Positions 37,721-47,272 are shown, counted from the stretch's first letter. The stretch: DNA of 64,000 nt from Nocardia speluncae NBRC 108251 (GCF_001613245.1 NZ_BDBZ01000041.1:1-64000), one strand, 5' to 3'. Translations and numbers: made by a program. The notes: generated from the letters alone by a model not told the origin.

Positions 37721-39016
37721 TCAGACGCGGGTACGAGCTCGCGCGCCGGTGTGGGCAGGCAGGTGGGAGTAGCCGTGCAGGGTGAACAGGGGCCGGCGAG
37801 TGGGCGGATCGGTGAGTCGCAGGTCGGGGAAGGTTTCGGTGAGGGCGCGCAGAGCGTGGGTGGCTTCCATCCGGGCCAGTCCGGCGCCGAGGCAGACATG
37901 GATTCCGCTGCTGAAGCCCAGGTGGTTCTTGGCGTTTTCCCGGGTGATATCGAATCTGGCGGGGTCGGGGAAGACGGCAGGATCGCGGTTGGCGCCGGCC
38001 AGCGACAGCACCACTGTCGATCCCGGGCGCAATCGGCGGCCGGCGATTTCGAGGTCGGTGAGGGCGACACGAGCGGTGGTCTGCACAGGTGCGTCGATCC
38101 GCAGCACCTCTTCGACCGCGTTGGACCAGAGTTCCGGTTCGGCGCGGAGCCGGTCCAGCTGGTCCGGATGCTCGAGCAGCCAGACGATACCTTTGCCGAT
38201 GAGGTTGACCGTGGTCTCGAACCCCGCACCCATGAGCAGGGTGGCAGAGGTGCACAGTTCGTGATCGGTCAGGTCTGCGGCGGTGACCAGGCTGCTGAGG
38301 ATATCGTCGCCGGGTTCGGCGCGTAACCGTTCGATATGGTCGAGCAGATAGGCGTGTATCCGTTCGGAGGCCTTCATCGCCCTGCTGTGCGCCTGCCAGG
38401 AGATACCGAGGTCGAGCAGCGGGCTGATCTCGTCGCCCCACTGCAGGAACATCTCGCGATCCGAATCGGGGAATCCCAGCATTTCGGAGATGATGGCGAT
38501 CGGCACCTGGGAGGCGAATCGGGTCACCAGATCGACGGGCCCGTCGTCGGGCAGGGCGGTGAGCAGTTCGTCGGTCACGCCGGCGATCCGGTCGCGTAGC
38601 CGAGCGACCGCGCGCGGGGTGAATGCGGCGGCGACAGGTTTGCGCATCCGGGTGTGTTCGGGCTGGTCGATCATCAGCATGGACGGCGGGTCTACGGGGT
38701 TGGGCGGAATCGGCCGGCGCTGCAGTAGTGCCCGCGCCCGGCCCGAAAGGGGGACCAGTTCGGGCATTCCGGTACCGAAACGGTTGTCCCGCAGTATCTC
38801 CCGGCACAGATCGTGGTCGAAGGTGATCCACGCCGAAGTGACCCGATGCAATCCGCCCGCGCCGCGCATCTCCTCGATCAGCGCATACGGGTTCTCGATA
38901 CCTTCCGGGCCACCGCTGAGCCGGGCGAACAGATCACCTTGCCGGAGCTTCACTTTCTCGGCCGCCCGGACCAGTCCGTGATGGTTGACCCACCGATACA
39001 GGTACTGCGGTCTCAT
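37721..39016 (-). CDS. Cytochrome P450
   Basis: A 431-residue soluble P450. The heme loop is 'LGFSSGIHVCLGAGLARME', with the axial Cys. The I-helix oxygen-activation motif is 'LLMGAGFETTVN' and the E-x-x-R is in 'AVEEVLRIDAPVQ'. I start it at ATG 39016, which has an excellent GGAGGGG five bases upstream; an in-frame ATG ten codons earlier (39046) has its purine run directly abutting. No ferredoxin or reductase gene is adjacent. The substrate cannot be inferred. Confidence 0.93.
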   Translation of the reverse strand: MRPQYLYRWVNHHGLVRAAEKVKLRQGDLFARLSGGPEGIENPYALIEEMRGAGGLHRVTSAWITFDHDLCREILRDNRFGTGMPELVPLSGRARALLQRRPIPPNPVDPPSMLMIDQPEHTRMRKPVAAAFTPRAVARLRDRIAGVTDELLTALPDDGPVDLVTRFASQVPIAIISEMLGFPDSDREMFLQWGDEISPLLDLGISWQAHSRAMKASERIHAYLLDHIERLRAEPGDDILSSLVTAADLTDHELCTSATLLMGAGFETTVNLIGKGIVWLLEHPDQLDRLRAEPELWSNAVEEVLRIDAPVQTTARVALTDLEIAGRRLRPGSTVVLSLAGANRDPAVFPDPARFDITRENAKNHLGFSSGIHVCLGAGLARMEATHALRALTETFPDLRLTDPPTRRPLFTLHGYSHLPAHTGARARTRV

Positions 39017-39132
39017 CCGAACCCCTCCGTCGCTGCTCCGTCGCATCCCCTCTCGACGTTACGCAGAACACAGTCCCGGCGGTACCTGCCGGAGTCGGAT
39101 TCCGGCACCTACCGTGGTAGGACTCCGGGCGT

Positions 39133-39852
39133 TCAGAGGACGCGGGTGACCCGTTCGGTTTCGATTCGATGATCCCGCTGCGCCGGATCCGGATCGGCCA
39201 CCTGCACCAGCGAGGCGCCCGCTACGAGCACCGCGAGGTACCGGTCGATCAGCTCCTCGGCGGTATCCCAGCTGCCGGTCGACAGCACCCGGTCGGTTTC
39301 CGAGAGCCCTTGCCGGGCCGCGGATTTCCGCGCCTCGGTGAGTACCTCCGCTACCGGCATGCCGTCCAGTGCGGCACCTGCCCCGCCGGGGCGGAACTGG
39401 TCGCCGTGGACGCGGACCGCAGTCGCGTAGTCGGTGACGCCGAGCGGCAGATCACGCACCGGCGCCCCCATCGGGTCGAGCGACAGCGCCGCGACCTCCG
39501 GAGCGTGCTCGGTTTCGCCGAGCCGGGCGGCAGCGGCGAAAACCAGTTCCGCGTCCGGGTCCGGTTGCAACACCACCTCGGTCCCGGCCCACCAGCAGCC
39601 GAGCAGGACGGCCGCGGTCTGCCAATGCGCGGGTAGCAGTACCGCCACCCGGGCGCCGGGAGTGAGGCCGAATTCGTCGCGGATCAGGTTGGCGGTTTTG
39701 GCCGCCCAGTTGGCCAGAGTTGTCGCGGACAGTTCGATACGCGCACCGGTCGCGTCGTCGTACCAGGTGATCCGGGGCACGGCCGGTTCGCGTTCCAGAA
39801 TCGGCTCCAGTACTGCTTCGGGGAGGGTCGTGGCCTGCTCTACGTCGCGCAT
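39133..39852 (-). CDS. TIGR03089-like truncated adenylation-domain protein
   Basis: A 239-residue protein that looks like only the N-terminal part of an acyl-CoA synthetase/adenylation enzyme. 'VLEPILEREPAVPRITWYDD' and 'GARVAVLLPAHWQTAAVLLG' are typical of that part. The ATP-binding A3 loop and the C-terminal domain of real ligases are missing. The family (Rv3268-like) is conserved beside the LCP/RmlD genes in mycobacteria, so the short length is normal and not a local truncation. ATG 39852 is chosen. It probably lacks ligase activity; it may bind an acyl or nucleotide ligand. Confidence 0.75.
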   Translation of the reverse strand: MRDVEQATTLPEAVLEPILEREPAVPRITWYDDATGARIELSATTLANWAAKTANLIRDEFGLTPGARVAVLLPAHWQTAAVLLGCWWAGTEVVLQPDPDAELVFAAAARLGETEHAPEVAALSLDPMGAPVRDLPLGVTDYATAVRVHGDQFRPGGAGAALDGMPVAEVLTEARKSAARQGLSETDRVLSTGSWDTAEELIDRYLAVLVAGASLVQVADPDPAQRDHRIETERVTRVL

Positions 39853-39899
39853 CGTCTGCTTTCTGCGTCCAATTCTTCGGGTCCGATTCACACGGGCGT

Positions 39900-41378
39900 T
39901 CAGTTCACACAGGTGGGTCCGTCCTCGACCGCCGCGATGGGCGGTGCGGGGGGCACCGGGGTCGCCGATGTCGACATACCGCCGAAATCGATCACGTCCT
40001 CGCTGCCGGATCCGGGGCCAGCGTAGTCGCTTGCCAGCACCACGCTCACCGTTCCCGGCACCAGCGTGGGGTCCGCGACGACCGGGATACCGCCGAGCGC
40101 CGCGGCCACCGCCGCCGCCGATCGATCGGTCTCGGAGGCGGCGAGCACCTGGCTTTGCGAAGCTGTCCCGCCCGAATAGTTACCCACCTCGCCGGAGAGA
40201 TAACCGAGTGCGGTGAGTTCCTGCGATACCGAACCGGCCAGTCCGGAAACCGATGTCGAGTTGAAGACGTCTACCTGCACTGTTCCCGGGGCCGCGGCCG
40301 GAACCGGGGCAGTGCTGGTGCCCGGGTCGGTGCTGCCCGCTTCCTCGCCGACCAGTCCCGCGACATAGTCCTGGACATCGTCGGGTTCGACCCGCACCAC
40401 CGACTCGCCGGTCGAGGTGCTGCCGTTGAGATCGGCGACGGGAATGGTCTCGAAGGTCACCTTGCCGGCGGACAGATCCTGGAGTTGATCGAGGAACGCC
40501 AGCAGATCCCACCCCTCATCGAGCACGATGGTGCGCCCCACGGCGTCGCTGAGTTCGCGTAACCGGGTGGGATTGCTCAGAGTGTCGGCGCTGACCACCT
40601 GATGGACGAGCTGAGCCATGAACACCTGCTGACGCACGATCCGGTCCAGATCGCCGCGTTCGAGATTGTGTCGTTGCCGGACGAAGCTCAACGCCTGCGG
40701 GCCGTCCAGTTTCTGGCGGCCGGCCGGAAAATACGCACCGGACATCGCTTCGTCCACCGGTTGGCGCAGACAGACGTCCACACCGCCGACCGCGTCGGTG
40801 AGCAGCACGAACCCGAGCAGGCTGACCTCGGCGTAGTGATCGACGGTGATACCGGTGAGCCCGGCCACCGAGCTGATCAGTGCCTGCCGGCCGCGCTGCG
40901 TGGATTTCTCCTCCGCGGCCTCGGGCGTGGAACCGTCGGTGAGCATATCGTCTTGCGTGGCCTGCTTGGTGATCCCGTACGCGGAATTGATCTTGCCCTT
41001 GCCCTGCCCCGGGATATCGACGTAGGCATCACGCGGAATCGAGATCGCGGTGGCCGAACTGCCGTCGTTCGGTACCCGTACGAGCACGATGGTGTCGGTG
41101 TTCGTGCCGATCTCGTCACCGGCGTGCAGCATCGCGCGTTCGGCCTCGGTAAGCGGATTCCCCTTCGCGTCGGTACGCGAATCCACACCCACCAGCAGGA
41201 TGTCCACGGCGCCGTCGCGATGCCCGCCGAGGCCGAGATCACTGATGCGTTCGATATTCGACACCAGCGAATCCACGCCCCGCCAGGCGAACCCGGTACC
41301 CACCAGCACAATCAGAGCAACCGCCGCGACGAATACCCGCGCCGGACTCCACAACGTCGGCTCCCCACGCTGCGCCAC
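39900..41378 (-). CDS. LytR-CpsA-Psr (LCP) family cell-wall ligase, Lcp1-like
   Basis: A 492-residue membrane enzyme that attaches arabinogalactan or similar polymers to peptidoglycan. One N-terminal transmembrane helix ('VFVAAVALIVLVGTGFAW') is followed by the LCP catalytic domain: 'ILLVGVDSR', 'TDTIVLVRV', 'ISIPRDAYVDIPG', 'VGGVDVCL' and 'ALSFVRQRHNLERGDLDR'. A C-terminal LytR_C domain starts near 'VQVDVFNSTSVSGLAGS'. I start it at GTG 41378 because AGAGGAAG lies seven bases upstream; ATG 41399 and GTG 41426 are in frame but lack a site. It is divergent from rmlD, matching the order next to Rv3266c/Rv3267. Confidence 0.93.
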   Translation of the reverse strand: MAQRGEPTLWSPARVFVAAVALIVLVGTGFAWRGVDSLVSNIERISDLGLGGHRDGAVDILLVGVDSRTDAKGNPLTEAERAMLHAGDEIGTNTDTIVLVRVPNDGSSATAISIPRDAYVDIPGQGKGKINSAYGITKQATQDDMLTDGSTPEAAEEKSTQRGRQALISSVAGLTGITVDHYAEVSLLGFVLLTDAVGGVDVCLRQPVDEAMSGAYFPAGRQKLDGPQALSFVRQRHNLERGDLDRIVRQQVFMAQLVHQVVSADTLSNPTRLRELSDAVGRTIVLDEGWDLLAFLDQLQDLSAGKVTFETIPVADLNGSTSTGESVVRVEPDDVQDYVAGLVGEEAGSTDPGTSTAPVPAAAPGTVQVDVFNSTSVSGLAGSVSQELTALGYLSGEVGNYSGGTASQSQVLAASETDRSAAAVAAALGGIPVVADPTLVPGTVSVVLASDYAGPGSGSEDVIDFGGMSTSATPVPPAPPIAAVEDGPTCVN

Positions 41379-41527
41379 CTTTGAACTTCCTCTCCCCATC
41401 CGGACCGGTCGAGGACCCCGATCCACTTCGCGTACGCCGTCGAAACACCTTCCGCTCCACGCAGGCTAACCAACGGCAGCCCGGGTGACATCGATTCGGC
41501 CCATCGACGGCGTGCCAGACTGGGCCG

Positions 41528-42397
41528 GTGAACGATGTCGTGCCGCCCGGAACCGAACCCAGCGCCCGGCTCGTGGTCACCGGGGCCGGCGGCCAGGTCG
41601 GCCGGGAACTGCTCCGGCTGGCACCCACCGCCCGCGCCTACTCCCGCGCCCGGCTCGACATCACCGACCCGACAGCCGTGGAATCAGTACTGCGGCCGGG
41701 CGATATCGTCGTCAATTGTGCCGCGTACACCGCGGTCGATCGGGCCGAATCGGACCCCGGCTCCGCCTTCGCGGGCAACGCGACCGGCCCCGCCGTCCTG
41801 GCTGCCGCCTGTACCCGGGCGGGCGCGCGGCTCATCCATCTCTCCACCGACTACGTGTTCCCCGGCACGGCGGCCACACCGTACGAGCCCGGCGACCCGA
41901 CCGGACCCACCACCGTCTACGGCCGCTCCAAACTCGCCGGGGAACTCGCTGTGCGCGACAACTGCCCAGCTGCCCATATCGTCCGCACGGCCTGGGTGTA
42001 CCGCGGCACCGACAGCGATTTCGTCGCCACCATGCGACGGCTGGAACAGGAACGCCACACGGTGAACGTGGTGACCGACCAGGTCGGCTCCCCCACCTAC
42101 GCCGCCGATCTCGCCGCCGGCCTGCTCGAACTCGCCGGCCGCCCCGAATCGCCCACTGTGCTGCATGCCACGAATTCGGGCCGGGCGAGCTGGTTCGAGG
42201 TGGCGCGCGCCGTTTTCGCCGGTATCGGTGCCGACCCCGACCGCGTACAGCCCTGTACATCCGCGGAATTCCCCCGGCCCGCCCCCCGGCCCGCCTTCTC
42301 CGTATTGTCCGGCACCGCCTGGCGCGACGCGGGCCTGACACCATTGCGCCCCTGGGAATCCGCGCTCACCGAGGCATTGGCCAGGGCCGCCCGTTAG
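41528..42397 (+). CDS. rmlD: dTDP-4-dehydrorhamnose reductase
   Basis: A 289-residue short-chain dehydrogenase. The NADPH loop is 'VVTGAGGQVGREL', the catalytic Tyr/Lys pair is in 'TTVYGRSKLAGE', and 'LIHLSTDYVFPG' is the conserved serine-threonine strand. It makes dTDP-L-rhamnose, which links arabinogalactan to peptidoglycan. It starts at GTG 41528. wbbL, which uses this sugar, follows after 11 bases. Confidence 0.95.
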   Translation: MNDVVPPGTEPSARLVVTGAGGQVGRELLRLAPTARAYSRARLDITDPTAVESVLRPGDIVVNCAAYTAVDRAESDPGSAFAGNATGPAVLAAACTRAGARLIHLSTDYVFPGTAATPYEPGDPTGPTTVYGRSKLAGELAVRDNCPAAHIVRTAWVYRGTDSDFVATMRRLEQERHTVNVVTDQVGSPTYAADLAAGLLELAGRPESPTVLHATNSGRASWFEVARAVFAGIGADPDRVQPCTSAEFPRPAPRPAFSVLSGTAWRDAGLTPLRPWESALTEALARAAR

Positions 42398-42408
42398 GGT
42401 GGGGCGCT

Positions 42409-43320
42409 GTGAGCGCTTCCGATACCCCGGGTCAACCCCATGACCGGCCACGACTGGCCGTGGTCACGGTCACGTATTCACCGGGCGAACATCTCGAGCA
42501 TTTCATCAGCACCCTGAGCACGGCGACCGCAGATAAACCGCAGGTCATCCTGGCCGACAACGGTTCGACCGACGGTGTCCCGGAACTGGTCGCCGAGGCC
42601 AACGCCCATGTGCGGTTCCTATCGACCGGCGGGAACATCGGTTACGGCGGCGCCATCAACCGGGCCGTCGCCGAGCTGGATCCCGACCTCGACTACGTGC
42701 TGATCGCCAACCCCGATATCCGCTGGGGCAACGACTCCATCGACCTCATGCTCGAAGCAGCCCAGCGCTGGCCCCGCGCGGGCGCCATCGGCCCGCTGGT
42801 CCGGGAGCTGGACGGCAGCGTCTACCCCTCCGCCCGATCGGTCCCCGGCCTGCTCGACGGTGCCGGTCACGCGATCCTGGGGGCGATCTGGAAAACCAAC
42901 CCGTGGACCCGCCGCTACCGGCAGGAAAACGAGGAAATCTCCGAACGCGCGGTGGGCTGGCTGTCCGGATCGTGCCTGCTGGTGCGCCGGGAAGCATTCG
43001 ACTCCATCGACGGATTCGACTCCCGCTACTTCATGTACATGGAAGACGTCGACTTCGGCGACCGGATGGGCAAGGCCGGCTGGCACAACGTTTTCGTACC
43101 GGACGCCGAGGTCACCCACGCCAAGGGGCACGCCGCCGGCCGTAACCCGGAGAAGATGCTGCCCGCCCACCACGCCAGCGCCTACCAGTTCCAGGCCGAC
43201 CGGCATCCGCACTGGTGGCAGGCCCCGCTGCGCTGGGCGTTACGTGCCGGACTTGCGATCCGCTGCCGCATTGCGGTTCGATCCGCACTGCGCACCCGGC
43301 AGCAGGAACTCGCCGGCTGA
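42409..43320 (+). CDS. wbbL: Rhamnosyltransferase WbbL (GT2)
   Basis: A 303-residue inverting glycosyltransferase that adds rhamnose to decaprenyl-PP-GlcNAc, forming the linker of arabinogalactan. 'LAVVTVTYSPGEHLEHFIST', 'VLIANPDIRW' and 'RYFMYMEDVDFGDRM' are the nucleotide-sugar and catalytic regions. GTG 42409 has GGTGGGG just upstream; the longer open frame from 41485 is a shadow over rmlD. It sits between rmlD and the GDP-mannose gene, the usual mycobacterial order. Confidence 0.95.
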   Translation: MSASDTPGQPHDRPRLAVVTVTYSPGEHLEHFISTLSTATADKPQVILADNGSTDGVPELVAEANAHVRFLSTGGNIGYGGAINRAVAELDPDLDYVLIANPDIRWGNDSIDLMLEAAQRWPRAGAIGPLVRELDGSVYPSARSVPGLLDGAGHAILGAIWKTNPWTRRYRQENEEISERAVGWLSGSCLLVRREAFDSIDGFDSRYFMYMEDVDFGDRMGKAGWHNVFVPDAEVTHAKGHAAGRNPEKMLPAHHASAYQFQADRHPHWWQAPLRWALRAGLAIRCRIAVRSALRTRQQELAG

Positions 43321-43373
43321 CCGGACCGGCCACCGGCCCGGGTCGCGAGGAACGGATGGAACAAGGGAGCTCC

Positions 43374-44447
43374 ATGGCATCACAAGCAGACGCGGTCATC
43401 CTGGTCGGCGGGAAGGGCACGCGGTTACGGCCGCTCACTCTGTCGGCGCCGAAACCGATGCTGCCTACCGCGGGGGTGCCGTTCCTGACCCATCTGCTGT
43501 CCCGTATCGCCGCAGCCGGACTCACCCATGTTGTGCTCGGCACGTCCTACAAGGCGGAGGTCTTCGAGGAGCATTTCGGTGACGGCGCCGATCTCGGACT
43601 GGAGATCGAATATGTCACCGAAACCGAACCGCTGGGCACCGGCGGCGGTATCCGCAATGTGCTGCCCCGTCTCAGCGCCGACAACGTCATGGTGTTCAAC
43701 GGTGATGTGCTGGGCGGCACCGATCTGCGGGCCATCCTGAAAACCCACGAGACCACCGAAGCCGATGTCACCCTGCACCTGGTGCGGGTGAGCGACCCTC
43801 GCGCGTTCGGCTGCGTCCCCACCGATGCAGAGGGACGGGTTACCGCGTTCCTGGAGAAAACCCAGGATCCGCCGACCGACCAGATCAACGCCGGTTGCTA
43901 TGTGTTCCGGCGCGAGTACATCGAGAAGATTCCGGCCGGCCGCCCGGTATCGGTCGAGCGAGAGGTTTTCCCAGCGCTGCTCACCGAGGGCGCCCGGGTG
44001 CAGGGCCACGTCGATACCTCCTACTGGCGTGATATGGGAACCCCGGAGGATTTCGTCCGCGGATCGGCCGACCTGGTACGCGGTATCGCCCCGTCGCCGA
44101 TCCTGCCCGGGCAACGCGGTGAATCGCTCGTCCACGAGGGCGCCGGGGTGGCGCCCGGCGCATTGCTGATCGGCGGTACGGTCGTCGGCCGCGGCGCCGA
44201 AGTCGGTGCCGGTGCCCGCCTCGACGGGGCGATCCTGTTCGACGGCGCCAGAGTGGAAGCGGGCGCCACGGTGGAACGCTCGATCATCGGATTCGGCGCC
44301 CGGATCGGGCCCCGTGCGCTGATCCGGGACGGGGTCATCGGGGACGGTGCCAGTATCGGCGCACGCTGCGAACTGCTGCGCGGCGCCCGGGTGTGGCCGG
44401 GTGTGGAGATTCCCGACGGCGGGATCCGGTATTCGACGGACGTGTAG
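43374..44447 (+). CDS. manC: Mannose-1-phosphate guanylyltransferase (GDP-mannose pyrophosphorylase)
   Basis: A 357-residue nucleotidyltransferase. The signature 'ILVGGKGTRLRPLTLSAPKP' opens the protein, 'VFNGDVLGG' is the metal site, and the C-terminal third is a left-handed helix of hexapeptide repeats ending 'GGIRYSTDV'. It makes GDP-mannose from mannose-1-phosphate and GTP, completing the route begun by manA and manB. In M. tuberculosis the equivalent Rv3264c is sometimes called manB. ATG 43374 is chosen for its AAGGGA site; ATG 43356, six codons earlier, also has a plausible site. Confidence 0.95.
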   Translation: MASQADAVILVGGKGTRLRPLTLSAPKPMLPTAGVPFLTHLLSRIAAAGLTHVVLGTSYKAEVFEEHFGDGADLGLEIEYVTETEPLGTGGGIRNVLPRLSADNVMVFNGDVLGGTDLRAILKTHETTEADVTLHLVRVSDPRAFGCVPTDAEGRVTAFLEKTQDPPTDQINAGCYVFRREYIEKIPAGRPVSVEREVFPALLTEGARVQGHVDTSYWRDMGTPEDFVRGSADLVRGIAPSPILPGQRGESLVHEGAGVAPGALLIGGTVVGRGAEVGAGARLDGAILFDGARVEAGATVERSIIGFGARIGPRALIRDGVIGDGASIGARCELLRGARVWPGVEIPDGGIRYSTDV

Positions 44448-44518
44448 CGGCGGTATCGGCGTCGCAGGCCGAGGTTCGGAATCGGCGCCATGCCCTCGAG
44501 ATAGACCAGCAGTGAAGC

Positions 44519-46087
44519 TCAGGCGAAACCTACGGCGCGTTCACCCCATGCGGTGAGCAGCTCACCTTCCGGGTCTCCGACCACGCGGTCGACGGTATCG
44601 ATGAGCAGGGTTTCCCGGGACTCCGGATGGTAGGGCGGCCAGTGTTTGGAACCGTCGAGCGCGGCGGGAACCCCGTGCGCGGCGAAGGCAAGCCAGCGGC
44701 GAATCATGCGCCCCGATATCTCGGCGGCTTGCCGACGGCCGCCCAGCCAGAAGGTCGGGTCGTGGTCGAAGGTGCCGAAGTTGCCGAAAATGTAGGGCAG
44801 TTCCGTGGCGTGCCCGGCGCCGACGCGGGCGGCACGCAGCATGGGGGTCGCGTGGTCGAAGCGGTACATCCAGGTCCGGGAATGCTGGGCATGGCCGTCG
44901 GCCACCCACAGGGCGGGCATCCGGAACGCGGCGTCGGTGGACATGGCCAGGGCGCCGCGCGCCTTCGCGAGGTCGGGGTATACGCGAGTGATCTCCGCGA
45001 TACGTTCCGCCGACAAATCGGGATGGCCGGCCTGGACCTGTTCGAGCATCATGTTCACCGCTTCCGGGGTGACCGGCATGATCGGCGAACGGAACAGCCG
45101 GAACAGCGAGGCCTCGTCCCTGTTGGTGCCGATGATGAGCGGTACCCGGTGCGAGCGGCCGTCACGAAACCGGTCGGTGGGGTAGCCCGGCAGCAGATCC
45201 TCGTCGACCACCGGCGCCGCGGCAAGGGTACCGGGGGCCTGCAGCGGTACCTCGTCGATCAGCACGGCGGCCGCACGCACGATCAGCTCGATCGGGCAGG
45301 TCAGCAGTTCGGCCGCACGTGACCTCGGCAATTCCGTCAGTTCCAGGAAGCGTTCCGCCACCCCGGCCGCTCGTTCCCGGCCGTAGACGGCGGTCGCGGG
45401 TGGACTCTGCGCGATGGCGCGCTGAAACAGGCCAGCAGCCCGGGGAGCGGTGAGCAACGCGGTGACACAGCCGGCGCCGGACGATTCCCCGAACAAGGTC
45501 ACATTGCCGGGGTCGCCGCCGAAACCGGCGATATTGTCGCGGACCCATCCCAGGGCGGCGAGCTGGTCGAGCAATCCCAGGTTGGGCACGAATTCGTCAT
45601 GCAGCGACGACAGGTCGAGGAAGCCGAGGGCCCCGACCCGGTAGTTCACCGTGACGACCACGACATCGCCGGCCGCGGCCAGGTTGGCGCCGTCGTACAC
45701 GGCCTGCGCGGCCGAACCCAGGCAGTAGGCGCCGCCGTGCAACCACACCAGCACCGGCCGCGGCTCGTCGGCAGTCGCAGCCGGCGCCCAGACGTTCAAC
45801 CACAGGCAGTCCTCACCCATGGACAGCGAACGGTCCATCGGGACGGTGTTGTTCATATCCTGCGGGGCGATCTGCCCGAAGGCGACGCAATCGCGGATCC
45901 CGTCCCAGCGTTGCGGTGCCCGCGGCGGCCGGAACCGCCGCGGGCCGGCGGGGGCAGCGGCATACGGGATACCCCGCCAGACCGATACAGCGCCCTCCCG
46001 GGTCCCTCGGACCGCACCGAACTCGGTCCCGGCCACCGGCGCGGACCCGTCCACCCCAGGCGCTACCTCGAAGCACTGGACATTCAT
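44519..46087 (-). CDS. Carboxylesterase type B
   Basis: A 522-residue alpha/beta hydrolase. The nucleophile elbow is 'LFGESSGAG' with the catalytic Ser, the oxyanion loop is 'LVWLHGGAYCLGS', and the catalytic His is in 'GAGHATELPYIFG'. The family hydrolyses a broad range of carboxylic esters. It has no signal peptide. ATG 46087 has GAGGAGG six bases upstream. It is convergent with the pyrophosphorylase gene and divergent from the FmdB-like gene. Its physiological ester is unknown. Confidence 0.9.
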   Translation of the reverse strand: MNVQCFEVAPGVDGSAPVAGTEFGAVRGTREGAVSVWRGIPYAAAPAGPRRFRPPRAPQRWDGIRDCVAFGQIAPQDMNNTVPMDRSLSMGEDCLWLNVWAPAATADEPRPVLVWLHGGAYCLGSAAQAVYDGANLAAAGDVVVVTVNYRVGALGFLDLSSLHDEFVPNLGLLDQLAALGWVRDNIAGFGGDPGNVTLFGESSGAGCVTALLTAPRAAGLFQRAIAQSPPATAVYGRERAAGVAERFLELTELPRSRAAELLTCPIELIVRAAAVLIDEVPLQAPGTLAAAPVVDEDLLPGYPTDRFRDGRSHRVPLIIGTNRDEASLFRLFRSPIMPVTPEAVNMMLEQVQAGHPDLSAERIAEITRVYPDLAKARGALAMSTDAAFRMPALWVADGHAQHSRTWMYRFDHATPMLRAARVGAGHATELPYIFGNFGTFDHDPTFWLGGRRQAAEISGRMIRRWLAFAAHGVPAALDGSKHWPPYHPESRETLLIDTVDRVVGDPEGELLTAWGERAVGFA

Positions 46088-46202
46088 CACAGACCTCCTC
46101 TACCTGTGCATTCGAGGGTACGACCGAACTGGTTACAACTCGGTTCCAGAATTATCGCGTTGCGCCGGAAAAACCGGTTCGCGACATCTCTAGAATTCCG
46201 GC

Positions 46203-46421
46203 ATGCCGAGTTACGAATTCCGGTGCCGCAGCTGCGGCAGTACCTTCGAAGTCAACCGTCCGATGGCGCAGGCATCGGATCCGGCCACCTGCCCGGGTGG
46301 CCACGACGACACCGTGAAACTGCTCACGACCTTCGCGACGACCGGGCGGGCCGCGGCGCCGGCGGTAGCCGCGCCCGCCCCCGCGGGCGGCGGATGCTGT
46401 GGCGGGGGCTGCTGTGCCTGA
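46203..46421 (+). CDS. FmdB-type zinc ribbon protein with a Cys-rich tail
   Basis: A 72-residue protein. 'MPSYEFRCRSCGSTFEV' is the FmdB zinc-ribbon opening. The expected second CxxC is only one Cys plus His ('ATCPGGHDD'). After an Ala/Pro linker the protein ends 'GGGCCGGGCCA', four cysteines in two pairs, which could bind an extra metal. The role of the family is unclear; a link to formamidase regulation was proposed. Confidence 0.8.
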   Translation: MPSYEFRCRSCGSTFEVNRPMAQASDPATCPGGHDDTVKLLTTFATTGRAAAPAVAAPAPAGGGCCGGGCCA

Positions 46422-46465
46422 TCGCGGCTCCCGCCGAGCACCGCGCGGGTAGGCCGGCCTCCGGC

Positions 46466-46768
46466 TCAGCTGCCGGGCGTCTCCGGTACCCCGGCGTGCC
46501 CACGGTCGATATGGCCCAGATCGCGCGCCGGAGCGACGCGATCACGGACACGCTGCTTGAGTACCGCGATATCGGGAAAACCACCGTCGGTTCTGCGCTC
46601 CCACACCTGGTCGCCGTCGACGGTGATCCGGAAGACCCCACCCTCGCCCGGGATCAACGCGACCTCACCGATATCGGTGCCGAAGGTGGTCAGCAATTCC
46701 TGCGCCATCCAGCTGGCCCGTAGCAGCCAGCGGCACTGGGTGCAGTATTCGATGGCGATACGCGGCAT
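46466..46768 (-). CDS. SelT/SelW/SelH-family thioredoxin-like protein (Rdx)
   Basis: A 100-residue thioredoxin-fold protein. 'IAIEYCTQCRWLLRASWMAQ' has the C-x-x-C where selenoproteins carry Sec; here both are Cys. 'GEGGVFRITVDGDQVWERRT' is the family's central strand. It is thought to act in thiol redox control. ATG 46768 is used. It follows the YchJ-like gene on the same strand. Confidence 0.85.
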   Translation of the reverse strand: MPRIAIEYCTQCRWLLRASWMAQELLTTFGTDIGEVALIPGEGGVFRITVDGDQVWERRTDGGFPDIAVLKQRVRDRVAPARDLGHIDRGHAGVPETPGS

Positions 46769-46826
46769 GGCGTGCACACTACCGGTGGCGGGGCCGGGGA
46801 GCCGGTGCAGTTCCCGCGGTCGCGGC

Positions 46827-47213
46827 TCATCCGGCGATATCGCCGTCGACGTAGCACCAGGCCCCGTCGACGCGGGTGAACCTGCTGATCTCGTGCAACC
46901 GGCCGCGACCGTCGGGGTCGCGATAGTGGGCGGTGAATTCCACCGTTCCGGATTGCTCGAACGGGCCGCCACCGGTTACCGCGTGAATTTCCAGGAACAG
47001 CCACCGCCGGTCGGAGTCGAGGTCCAGCCGGTCGGGCCGGGTGCCGGGATACCAGGATCGGCGGAGGTAGCCGGTATCGCCGACCGCGAAGGCGGTGAAC
47101 CGGGAACGCATCAGCGCTTCGGCGCTCGGTGCCGGCCGGCCGGCCAGTAGCGGACCGCAGCATTCGGCGAACACTTCGCCACGGCGACAGGGGCACGGTT
47201 TCGAATCGTCCAC
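46827..47213 (-). CDS. YchJ-family (UPF0225) SEC-C protein
   Basis: A 128-residue protein. 'PCPCRRGEVFAECCGPLLAG' is the SEC-C-type zinc motif (C-x-C-x7-CC). 'ALMRSRFTAFAVGDTGYLRR' and a C-terminal strand ending 'WCYVDGDI' complete the NTF2-like YchJ fold. Function is not established. Ordinary in length and context. Confidence 0.88.
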   Translation of the reverse strand: MDDSKPCPCRRGEVFAECCGPLLAGRPAPSAEALMRSRFTAFAVGDTGYLRRSWYPGTRPDRLDLDSDRRWLFLEIHAVTGGGPFEQSGTVEFTAHYRDPDGRGRLHEISRFTRVDGAWCYVDGDIAG

Positions 47214-47272
47214 GGCTGACGATTCTGCGCGGTCCGCGAAGGCCGAGGTCGCCGGGCCGGGCCTACGGGGGT

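Noticed and set aside
37436..38326. Forward ORF opposite the P450 gene
   Set aside because: It shadows the P450 frame, which carries the full heme-binding signature.
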